A stretch of DNA of 64,000 nt from Lumnitzera littorea (lineage: Eukaryota; Streptophyta; Magnoliopsida; Myrtales; Combretaceae), in contig JAMXBB010000001.1 in the NCBI GenBank assembly GCA_024138015.1, positions 89,580,497-89,644,496 of the forward strand. Direction: 5' to 3'. A program made the position numbers and the translations under genes. Numbering within the stretch: position 1 is the first letter of the stretch; each line of letters starts with the position of its first letter. Shown piece by piece: positions 14,072 to 23,660 of this stretch. The notes beneath the pieces are model-generated. The model was not told where the DNA came from. It ran no database searches and worked only from the letters and a program-made list of their open reading frames with translations.

Positions 14072-14539
14072 TTGAGTCAACACCTAATCAGAGGTACTTG
14101 CATCTCCACCAATACCAACCTTGAAGGGGTTAACACTCCCCACCAAGATGCCCTGGTGATTGGGGGGAGGATTTCAAATTTTGAGGTTTTAAAGATCATG
14201 GTGAACACTGGTAGCTCCACTGATATACTCTTCCTCCATACACATGACAAGATGAGGAAGAAGCTACCAATTAAAATGAAGCCATACCACTACAATCCGA
14301 TTGGCTTCAACAGTAGCACAGTCCGAGCCAAAGGCATCAATATGCTAAACATGGAACTTGGCGATGAAGACCACATGGTACAACAACTGATGGAATTCAT
14401 AGTGATTGATTGTCCCTCCCCTTATAATGCGGTCTTGGGAAGACTAAGCCTAAACACATTTGGGATGATTACATCCTCCTTGCATCTGAAAGCCAAATTC
14501 CCAACACCCACGAGGGTGGGAGTATGCAGGTGCGATTAG
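14072..14539 (+). pseudogene. Tat-element aspartic protease, catalytic Asp lost
   Basis: This is a retropepsin-like domain that would cut the element polyprotein. The active-site region reads MVNTGSSTDILF at about 14,200, where active enzymes have D-T-G. The codon is AAC, so the catalytic Asp is Asn. The distal AVLGRLSLN motif (about 14,430-14,460) matches the conserved V-L-G-R of Ty3/gypsy proteases. The frame is open for 155 codons but the enzyme should be dead even without further damage. Confidence 0.85.
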
Positions 14540-14707
14540 AAGCTCTCGCGAAAGCTATATGTTAGGTCGGCCAAAGGTGATGGTGTCTTCACCTTAGAGA
14601 TAGGCTCGCAGGAGTGACTGGCCGAGAGGGGCAAGCCTGGAGAAAAAATCGAAGATCTCCAGATTGGCAACTCTCCCGACTAAACAACGAAAGTCGGGAT
14701 TGAGACC

Positions 14708-15098
14708 TCAACCGAAGTAAAGGATGAAATCATTGTCCTTTTGTAGGCAAATTCGAATAGGTTTGCCTAGTTGGCGTTTGACATGCCCAGAATTTCCCTT
14801 AACCTGGCAACCTACAGCCTCAACATCGATACCACAGCGTTGCTTGTCAAACAAAAAAAGAAGCATTTCACCCCTATACAACAAGCTGCAATCGAAGAGG
14901 AAGTGCACAAGTTGCTCAAAGCCAGCTTTGTAAGAGAGGAAAAGTACCTAACGTGGCTGGCAAACATGGTATTAGTGAAAAAGAAGAATGGAAAATGGTG
15001 TATGTGTGTTGATTATACTGATCTCAATAAAGCTCGCCCCAAAAATTGTTTCCCCCTCCTCAAAATCGACTATCTTGTCGATTCTACGTTAGGATACG
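14708..15098 (+). pseudogene. Tat-element reverse transcriptase, N-terminal part
   Basis: The protein reads into the first half of the RT fingers: VKKKNGKWCMCVDYTDLNKA at about 14,970-15,035, followed by a PLLKIDYLVD-like segment. The frame ends where a solo LTR inserted at 15,099, and coding continues in step at 18,039 after one copy of the ATACG target duplication is discounted. Upstream at 14,540-14,770 the protease-RT linker is full of stops. Confidence 0.88.
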
Positions 15099-18033
15099 TG
15101 TAAACCCTAAAGCCAAGCTAAGTAACCATAGGTTTGAACTTAAAACCCAAGGTTTAGGACGATCGGCTAAAGGATCCGATCAAACCCAAATTATAAACTA
15201 TTTAACAAAATACCAGTAAAAATGACCCTGTAAACTTAAAATTAAGAAAGTGAGTAGTAAAATAAGAGACTATAAAATTTTCAAATTTTAAGCATAATAA
15301 CTGCTAATTACTGAAAATGCAAAAAGTGTAATATAATAACTAATAAATTAGCAGAGATAGATTATATGTATACTAAAAATTTTAGAATGACCAAAATAAT
15401 ATTTAGGAATATTCACGTGTACCCTACATGTATTTACGTGTAGATAAAAATACGCGTAATTGCTAAAATAGGCCGAAAATTAAGTAAATAATTAAAGAAA
15501 AATACAAAATAATTATAAAAAAATCAGAAAAAAATCAGAAGGAGAGGTCTGCAACTGGATCAGGTCGTGACTGAAAAGAAAAAAAATTAGCCAATAAAAA
15601 TTTGCCAAACTAAAAGCCTAAAATCAAGGAAATGGGCAAAATCACATCCAATTAATGCACATTAATTACTATGTTTGTCTATAAATAAGGAAAAAATTCT
15701 CAGAAGACATTTGGACAGTTTGTAATCTGAGAAAAATTGAAACACACGAAAAATCGAGAGAAATTCCAGAAAAAAAAAAAAAAAAAAAGAAAACTGTGCA
15801 GATTAGCAAGGTGAACCAAAACCACCACCCACCACCACCTGGGACCGAACCACCACCACCACCTGGGACCGAACCACCACCACCACCCTACCCTAGGACC
15901 AGCGTCTGGACCGGCCGACAGCCTTGGACCGGGTTTGGACGGCCAGAAATCCTTGAACCGGTTAGTCATTTACTCATCCCGATTTTTGTATAATTTTGTA
16001 AAATTAGTTATTTTGCCCAGAAAATTATGAAACTTGTTATTCTGAGGTTTTATTGTATGTAGATTTAGGGAAAAATATTGATTTAGTTTAATTATGTCTG
16101 GAAATATAGGGTTCTTAAGAAATTGTTCAAAACCGAGCATGATTAAACCGGAAATTAAATAGGCTTAGGGATGTAGTTTGGGGCTCAAAATTTTTCTGTA
16201 GGACTCTCATATGATTTAGAACAGTGCTATGAAGCCCTTTTTTTTAAATTAATTTTCAAAAATTTTAAGTTAATTTTTAGCCCTAAAATGATGGTAAAAT
16301 TGGGTGATTTGGGATTAATTAGGTGATTAGAATGTTAATTACTGATTTGGATCTTGATTAGATGATTAAGGAAGTTAATCTCTGCAGTGGAACCCTAATC
16401 CTAACTTTTAGGTACTAATTATGGTTAATTAGAGAAATTAGGTAAAGAATATAAGAAATTAGGAAAATGTAAAAATATAAATTACTAAATCTAAAAAAAT
16501 AAAGCTATTTAGTTAATATTATAATTGAAAACAGAAAAATAATAAATCTGAAATAATATTTAATTTTAAGTAAATATCTCAAAATGTAAAATTTTTACAC
16601 ATCGGGAATAAATCCGATACCTCAATTAGGGTTAGCGTGTACCGAATAGTTAGAATACCAAAATTACGACCCTATAGAATATTTGAATACCTGAGCATAA
16701 GGTGATTAATGTCACATTGGGGTACGAGCCTAATTACGACTTAGGAATTAAAACTAGAATCTGGTTTAGGAGCCGAACCCCGAAATAAAATACAACGAAT
16801 TATTAATACGTTGTAGGTATACATGAGGAAAATGAGTTACATTATAAATTAGAATAAGAATCCATAAAATATAAGTACTAAAAGAACTTATTTGTATTAT
16901 AGGATATCCAGAAACAAATCAGCTCGCAATTTGAGGATCGAGCGATTGAGCAAATTCAAGTAAGTTGGGTTATTGCTTATTGTAATAGAGTACTAGTTTT
17001 GTAGTGCTCGGAGACTTAGGCTTGTATATGCTTGTGATTGTAAGTAGTTTGCGCATGTGTTTGATGTATCTGAATTCGTGCTGGAATTTGTGCTGTGAGT
17101 GATTTTGTGACTGATTTAATGGGTATGAACTTGTTTGAAAACCTTAACCGGAATTTAATCTTAGTTGACCGTAATAACCGAAAATGTCATGCATTGCAAC
17201 CCGTTAGGGGATCATAGGACTCTCCAACCAAATACCGACCCCTTCGAAAGGGATAGCGCAGGATTGCAAAATGGTCCCTTCTTCATCCTCAGTCGAACTA
17301 AGTGACAGGAGAGGAGGTCACGGCGGGGGTGAAGTCAATGGTTCGAAGGTAGTCGCGGGAGGAGCGAGGTCTCCATTGCACAAGCCTGGGTTTGGTTGTG
17401 AGCTGCTGCATAACATGGAACTCCTCAACCCGGATCGGAGCGGGTGAAATTTCTCTGATTTCACAACGGACTGGACTACGTTATGCGATGACACTTGATT
17501 GTTGCATTGCATGAAAATAATTGTTTGATAACCCTGTTTGTGCTTGTATGCATTCATGAGTCTCCAATTCAACTTACTGAGCTGTAGTTGCTCATACCCT
17601 TATAGATCCTTTTGCAGGTTCCGATTTGTAATCTCTTCAAGTACCATGCCGCCCTACAATTATCCAGAGGTTAGTCTTTTTGAAGCCAGGGGTGTAAGGA
17701 TCAAGTTATTTAGCTTAATGTGTAACCAGACTGACCTTATAGTTAAAGGATGAAGACCGTTAGTTATTCTGTAAATTAGTAAACTGTAGTTATTATGTAA
17801 ATCTTCCTGGGAAGCTCTGTGGACTTATTTATATGAATATCTATGTTTAACAGTAATTTGAGTTACTTATCATATTTGTAGTATAATCATTAATCGAACT
17901 GTTTACTTCAAAGCGAGTGGTCGTCGACGCCTTGTGTAGATTATCTCTATGGTAGGAACTGTGAGGCCAGTTTCTATCATAGAATGGTTTACACGGCGGG
18001 ACTGTTGCGACTTCGCGACTTCGGGGCGTAACA
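15099..18033 (+). mobile_element. Tekay/Del-like solo LTR, copy 1, inside the Tat RT gene
   Basis: 2,935 bp starting TGTAAACCCTAAAG and ending GGGGCGTAACA, flanked by the exact 5-bp duplication ATACG (15,094-15,098 and 18,034-18,038). There is no internal retrotransposon domain, so it is a solo LTR left by recombination between two LTRs. The orientation is set by a TATA box TCTATAAATAAGG near 15,679-15,690, conserved as CCCTATAAATAGC in the other copies. The length of about 3 kb and an end like CGGGGCGTGACA fit the Tekay/Del chromovirus group; that assignment is inferred from ends and length, not from pol. Open frames inside (15,700-15,993; 17,318-17,753) are repeat by-products. Confidence 0.88.
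15816..15893 (+). repeat. 24-bp CCA-rich tandem repeat in the solo LTR
   Basis: Three tandem units built on ACCACCACCACCTGGGACCGA lie about 130 bp after the TATA box. On the + strand they read as Pro-rich, on the - strand as Trp-rich, which explains two misleading short open frames. Copies 2 and 3 keep only part of this block. Confidence 0.75.
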
Positions 18034-18038
18034 ATACG

Positions 18039-18402
18039 TCCTATTGAGCTTTATGGACACCTTCTCGAGTTACAACTAGATCAAAATGAACCCGAACAAT
18101 GAGGTCCATACCTTTTTCGTCACTGACTACAGTACATACTGTTACACTGTGATGCCATTTGGACTAAAAAATGCCAGGGCCACATACCAACGAATGGTGA
18201 CAAAATTGTTCAAGCCTCAGATCAGGTATAATATGGAGGTATACAGTAATGACATGATTGTCAAGAGCCAAAAGCCGGTCGATCATGTCAAGGATCTCCA
18301 AAAAGCCTTCGACCGAATGCGCACGCATGACATGAAGCTGAACCCCCAAAAGTACGTCTTCGGCATCGGCTTTGGCAAGTTCTTTGGATTTCTGGTCACC
18401 TA
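18039..18402 (+). pseudogene. Tat-element reverse transcriptase, C-terminal part
   Basis: The RT palm continues after the nested LTR. The conserved YTVMPFGLKNARATYQRM block is at about 18,140-18,195. The active-site box reads VYSNDMIVKS near 18,240, where active Ty3/gypsy enzymes have Y-x-D-D, so one catalytic Asp is Asn. A stop interrupts the segment before Met 18,086 (TAG where the family has Gln), and another ends it at 18,402. RT would copy element RNA to DNA; this copy cannot. Confidence 0.9.
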
Positions 18403-18433
18403 GAGAGGTATCAAGGCTAACCCCAAGAAGATC

Positions 18434-18860
18434 ATGGCCATTAAGGGAATGAAGCCCCCAACTTCAGTCTGGGATGTACAAAAGCTCACTAGCATGGTGG
18501 CTACCCTAAGTAGATTCATTTCAATGAGCGTTAACAGATGCAGTAAGTTCTTCAAAATCTTCAAAAATCTCAAGGGTTTTGAATGGACTTTGGAGTGCCC
18601 CGCTACCTTTCAACAGCTCCAAGACTTCTTCGCTCATCCATCTGTCCTCTCCAAGCTTGTCCAAGGGGAAGATCTATTTTTGTACCTAGCTGTTAGCAAT
18701 CGAGCTCTCTCTTTTGTGCTGATCAGAGTAGATGGAAGAGAACACAAGCCAATATATTACATCAGCCACATACTTCATGGGCTTGAGGTCAGGTACACCT
18801 AAGTAGAAAAATTTGCGTTGGCTATTGTCATTACTGCTAGTGGCTAAGGCCCTACTTTTA
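18434..18860 (+). pseudogene. Tat-element RNase H (first domain)
   Basis: The RT connection and retroviral-type RNase H region. FEWTLECPATFQQLQDFF precedes the domain at about 18,580-18,635. LFLYLAVSNRALSFVLIR at about 18,675-18,730 matches the conserved start of Ty3/gypsy RNase H, with KPIYYISHIL following. A TAA at about 18,800 ends the frame where the family continues. The role is degradation of the RNA strand during reverse transcription. Confidence 0.82.
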
Positions 18861-19020
18861 GGCACACTAGGTGATTGTACTCACGGACCAGCTACTATAT
18901 ACTATACTGCAAAAACCTGATGCATTTGGATAGATGATGAAGTACGCAATGGAATTGAGCGCGTACGGAATCCAATACTAGCCATGAATTGCCTACAAGG
19001 CATAGGTCCTAGCTGACTTT

Positions 19021-19370
19021 GTGGTAGAATATATTGGAGAAGAAACATCGCTAGGCGAAGATAAATTGGTATGGACTCTCCACATCGATGGATCATCCAC
19101 CACTGAAGGTGACGGTACAGGCCTTATGCTGACCGACCCTCATAAGGTCACCATTTGTTACACCCTTAAGTTCGGATTTGATTCCAGCAACAATGAATTC
19201 GAATATAAGGCGCTTATCCCTAGCTTAAATCTAGCCAAGGAGATTAGAGTCGAGCAGCTGTGGACATTCTTGGACTCTATGCTCGTTGTACAGTAGGTTT
19301 AGGGTGAACATAAGGCCAAGGATAGCACCATAGCTAGGTACTTAAAGAAGGTGAGAGGACTCTTGGGACA
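19021..19370 (+). pseudogene. Tat-element second, archaeal-type RNase H
   Basis: WTLHIDGSSTTEGDGTGLML (about 19,070-19,130) and SNNEFEYKALIPSLNLAKE (about 19,186-19,245) are the Asp- and Glu-bearing motifs of the archaeal-type RNase H that Tat elements carry in addition to the usual one. The third motif DSMLVVQ follows at about 19,270. Two nearby TAG stops (about 19,293-19,300) replace expected Gln codons. This domain is the clearest lineage marker in the element. Confidence 0.85.
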
Positions 19371-19549
19371 TCGAGAAAATCCCTTGAATGGAAAATTCAA
19401 CGGTCGACTAGCTATCCAAGTTAGTCTCCATTAACATACGAAAGCCTAAGATGAAGGACAGCAAGATCTTCATAGATTACCTACTGGAAAAAAGCATAGC
19501 TCCAAGCTCGACTGAAATTTTGGAATTGACCACGGTAGCAATAGAGCCG

Positions 19550-20780
19550 AGCTAGATGGATCCCATCCAAAGCTACTTGGAGGAAGGAACGTTGCTAGAG
19601 GACAGGAAGGAGTCGAAGAAGCTTCGATACCATGCTACCAATTATACACTAATTGACGATGTCCAATACCGTAGGGGAATCAGCCTCCCCTTACTTCGAT
19701 GTCTCCGAGAAAGGGAAAGGCTGCACGTTATGGAAGAGCTATACGCTAGAGTGTACAACAATCATATCTAGTCTCAAGCCTTGTACCTTCGAGCGCTATG
19801 GTTCGGATATTATTAGCCTACCATAAGGCAGGACACAAAGGTCATAGCCCTGAATTGCTCGCAGTGCCAAAAGCACACCCCAATCAGTTACACACCCAAC
19901 ATCACACTCCAGCCCTTGATAAGCCCATGGCCGTTCACCCAATGGGGGATCGATATCCTCAGCGCCTTCTCGAAAGCATCAAGAGGACGGCAGTTCATAA
20001 TTCTCATCGTGGAATACTTCACGAAGTGAGTAGAGGCTAAAGCTGTAGCTAGAATCACGGAGAGAAGTATAGAGTCGTTTATCAAAAACAACATTCTCTC
20101 CTAGTTTGTAGTCCCCCATACATTGAACACGAACAATGACCGACAATTTGATAACCCCAAGTTAAGGGAGTTCTGCACCAAGCACCATATCGCCGTACAC
20201 TTCACCTCGATTGGCCACCTCCAATTGAATGGACAGGTAGAGGCAACCAATCGAGTCATTTTAGATAGCCTTAAGAAGTACGTGGACCGATCTTATTGCG
20301 CTTGGGCCAATGAGCTACCTAATAGCTTGTGGGGGTACAAGACCACGCACCGCACTTTAATAAGTGAGACCCCCTTCTGTCTGGCTTTTAGGTCAAAAGC
20401 TGTCATCCCTATCGAACTTGAACTCCTCAATATCTGGACTCGAAGTTTTGATGCCACACTGAATAACTCATTGCTGTAGGCAAGCATCAATAAAATCAAG
20501 GAAATCAAAGACCTCGCTGCTGCTTGGGTTACTTCATACGCACATCGGGTCGCCCAATATTGTGATCAGAAGGTCTTGTATAAGAAATTCAAGGTCGACG
20601 ACCTAGTGTGCTGAAAATTGGAGGCTACTGGTTTATGAGAAGGCTAGGGCAAGCTGGCCCTCAATTGGGAAGATTCGATTAGAGTTAAGGAGAAATTAGG
20701 CAATGATGTGTACAGGCTAAAAAGATTGGATGGCGAGCTTATCCTGCGCACATAGAAAGCCGACAATCTACGCCTCTACT
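19550..20780 (+). pseudogene. Tat-element integrase
   Basis: Joins element DNA to the chromosome. The N-terminal zinc-binding part is seen as RERERLHVMEELYARVYNNH (about 19,708-19,770) and NCSQCQKHTP (about 19,855). The catalytic core starts with PWPFTQWGIDIL (about 19,925) and continues to NDRQFDNPKLREFC (about 20,140) and LNGQVEATNRVILDSLKKYV (about 20,225-20,285). The frame changes near 19,790-19,830, and there are several stops (for example TGG to TGA at about 20,030). The C-terminal part runs to about 20,780. Confidence 0.88.
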
Positions 20781-20929
20781 TTGATTAAAATTTCTTCATG
20801 TATAGTTTTATTTTCAAATTGAGTTGAAATAAAAAGTTCTCAATTAATTGTGTACTTCTCTCTCTCTCCTTTTGTTTCAGTGGCCTTACCAGCCTTTCAA
20901 AAAGGCATACGAATAGTTATTCAGGCAAG

Positions 20930-21615
20930 TCAAAACGCTACCAACTTAACCCCTTTAGGGTAACTTCAATAAAGGGAAACGCCCCTTGCATAGAGGAACT
21001 CTTACGAACCGAGCAGGTCGGTACACCACAGACTTGATCCCCTTAGGGTAAGCTTGGCAAGGGGAAACACCCCTTCCACAGAGGAACTCCCATGAACCGG
21101 GTAAGTTAGTATGCTATCGACCTGATCCCCTTAAGGTAAGCTTGGTAAGGGGAAACACCCCTTCTACAGAGGAACTTGCATGAATCGAGCGGGTTGAAAT
21201 GCTACTAACCTAACCCTTTTAGAGTAAGCTCAATAAGGGGAAACACCTCTTCCACAGAGGAACTCCCATGGAACCGAGCAGGTCAGAACACTATCGACCT
21301 GACCCCCTTAGGGTAACCCCAATAAGGGGAAACACCCCTTATACAGAGGAACTCCTACGAATCGGGTGGGTCAGAACGCCACTGACTTAACCCCCTTAGG
21401 GTAACTTCAGCAAGGGGAAACACCCCTTACATAGAGGAATTAGGCGGGTCGGAATGCCATCGACTTGACCCCATTAAGATAACTTTAGTAAGGGGCAACA
21501 CCCTTTGCACAAAGGAATCCTTACAAACCGGACAGGATGGAACACCACCAACCTAACCCCTTAGGGTAATCTCGGTAAGGGAAGACACTCCTTGCACAGA
21601 GGAACTCTCCTAACA
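20930..21615 (+). repeat. ~90-bp tandem repeat, about eight units
   Basis: Units of roughly 78-92 bp each carry ACCCCCTTAGGGTAA, then AAGGGGAAACACCCCTT and CAGAGGAACTC. Unit anchors fall near 20,948, 21,038, 21,123, 21,209, 21,301, 21,389, 21,467 and 21,554. GGGGAAACACCCC within each unit is an inverted repeat that could form a small stem. Tandem repeats between pol and the 3' LTR are known in Tat/Ogre elements. Unit length, divergence and lack of constant spacers rule out CRISPR. Confidence 0.88.
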
Positions 21616-22040
21616 AAACCTCAACCAAGGGTCTACAAAATTTATAAAGAGAATAGCGAAAGACTTTTGAAAAACTTCATGTATTTATTTTACACCTTTA
21701 TTTACAAAGCAAAGGTCGGCATCCCAGCCCTAACCACATAAAATAAAAAAATTATAGAATCCTGCTATTGCTTGGGATTAGTTAGCTTGGGTAACTTTAA
21801 AAAATCTAAGGCATCAATCTACTCCAAGCGCTAATTCGTAGACACTTTAACTAGCAAGCCTTGAGTCGTAGGGGAGTACGAGACATGCAAATTAGGAGTG
21901 GTAGGAACCCCCACAGGCAGATCTCCCCTAAGGATAGCTTCTAAGGCATCAACCTGCTAAGTTGCTAAGGCAAGGTTAGATATAGAAGCGCCTTGCCTTG
22001 CCCCAACACCAGAAGACGTACCTGTATCTTTGACAACTGC
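21616..22040. other. Tat-element spacer between tandem repeat and opposite-strand gene
   Basis: About 425 bp with no recognised domain. It lies downstream of the 3' end of the opposite-strand gene and probably holds its 3' untranslated region. Confidence 0.4.
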
Positions 22041-23655
22041 CTAAGCAAACCCTACCCCCACCCCCCTTGTAAACATGTGCGTTAGGGTTTCCCTCTTCTC
22101 GTTGAATGTAGGGGAGTCCAAAAAATCGAGAAAGCTTAGGTCTAAATATGGACAATGGGAGAGGATTTCTCTCCTTGTGAAGCAGGGGGAATCAATAAGC
22201 AAGTCCTCCAGCTCCTCTAGCCACTCTTCGGTGGCCCTGTAGTCGGTGATTGCCTTCCTCATGGTAGTATCACTAAGTACCTCCTTGCTCTTCATCTTAG
22301 AGATGATCTCTTCCATCTCCAAAACCTTACCCTGTAACTCTTCGACTTATTGCTTCAAAGTGGCCTTTAAGCCAGCCAGCTTGAGTGACACAGCCTTAAC
22401 GCCCTTATACTCGGACGCCTTCATCGCTAGCTCGATTTTCAACCTTGCCACAGAAGCCTTCATCTCAGCATTTTCTTTTTCAATTCAGGACCTAGCTATG
22501 CCCTCCTCTTCCAATCGTTATGAGAGACAAGCCTTTGTCTTCTATTTGTTCTCCAATCGAGCCTTCAATTCCATGACCTTTTGGGCATCCCTCTCTACTT
22601 TGCCCCTTTCATGCTTCGCATTCTTGAGCTTTGCCTAAAGCCTTACCACCTGCACAATAGAGCGGCGGAGGCACTTATTAGCTTGAGCAAATTTTCTTAG
22701 GTACCTCCTGCTAGAAGTCTCCGCTTCTAGCAGGCACTTCTTCTATTGATGCAACTCCTCTCGTAATCTAGTTACCTCTTTTTGGGTGGCATGGGACTTG
22801 CTCAATTCAAGGAGCACTTGGCCGTAGTATTGCAAGATGAAAATAGAATGCACAAGTTAGTACCTGACGCTAAAATACAACACCACAACAACATGGAAGA
22901 CCTACTTACCGCATTAGGGTACTGAAGTGGCCTGCAGTTTGTATAGGGTCACCCGCACCCTCTTGGGAGATCCTTTCCAACATAGCTTAGTCATCAGGGG
23001 TGTAAAACCCCATTGAAACCTAGTAAGCACAGACCTCCCATTTCGGCAGTAAGATCCTTCCCCAGGCCCCCTTCTTCAATGCCTCATCCATAGAAGTGTA
23101 TGGCGCTTTTATGAATGAGTCTGGCCCTAGCCCCATCTTTCGAAAGTTGTTGAGGACATCTAAAAACTCATCCCTAATGTCATCCGCACTCTAGAAGGGA
23201 TGAGTTAGGGGCCACTCATTCCATTTCCCCTTAGCCAAAGTTTCCTTGCTAATGGCTTCTGCCTTTTTGTCTTTGGACCTAACTCCCTAGGTACTTCGAG
23301 AGCCTTGCACTTCTTGCTCGTGGTTACAAGTGGGGCGGTTATCTCCCCAATTCCTCCCTCAACTGCTCTTGGAAGGGAAAGCACCTGCATGTTGGGCTCT
23401 TCTACATCGATGCCTTTGTTGCCCACGATGATGGGCTCGGACGAGTAGATAATAAGAATGGGCAGAGCCACACTCAAAGGCATTATGACCGTTGGCTCAT
23501 CTCGGATGATGAGGGGAATCCCCTGAGGCATAGACTTCGATCATGACTTATTGGTCTCTCTAAGCCCCAGCTTCTGCTTTGCTGCCTTCCCTATCAATTG
23601 ACCTGCCTTTGATCATGCTTGGCGTCGGCTCATCAAATCATCCATAGACGGACGA
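22041..23655 (-). pseudogene. opposite-strand gene of the Tat element, 3' half (coiled-coil protein)
   Basis: Read on the - strand from 23,655 to 22,041 this continues the gene that starts near 27,902. A low-complexity linker (23,531-23,205, DEPTVIMPLSVALPILIIYS and following) leads to a donor-like CG|GTAAGTAGG at 22,910/22,909. After it comes a long Lys/Glu-rich coiled coil (about 22,830-22,300; KQ*VEELQGKVLEMEEIISK spans 22,350-22,290). The C-terminus is CPYLDLSFLDFLDSP near 22,130, before the stop at 22,041. Extra genes, some in antisense, are known from Tat-type elements (gene23 of Grande). I infer this is one; its function is unknown. Several stops interrupt it. The + strand frame at 22,246-22,638 is its shadow. 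Confidence 0.65.
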
Positions 23656-23660
23656 GGCAC

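Noticed and set aside
15700..15993. Open frames rich in Trp (-) or Pro (+)
   Set aside because: Produced by a 24-bp CCA-rich tandem repeat in the solo LTR.
20930..21615. CRISPR-like array of regular repeats
   Set aside because: Units are ~90 bp, imperfect, without constant repeat/variable spacer structure, and lie inside a plant retrotransposon.
22246..22638. 130-codon + strand frame, Ser/Phe-rich
   Set aside because: Antisense shadow of the coiled-coil part of the - strand Tat gene.
22864..22909. 46-nt intron in the antisense Tat gene (GTAAGTAGG...GCGTCAG)
   Set aside because: Too short for a plant intron; an acceptor mutated near 22,828 giving about 80 nt is more likely, so no exact acceptor is claimed.
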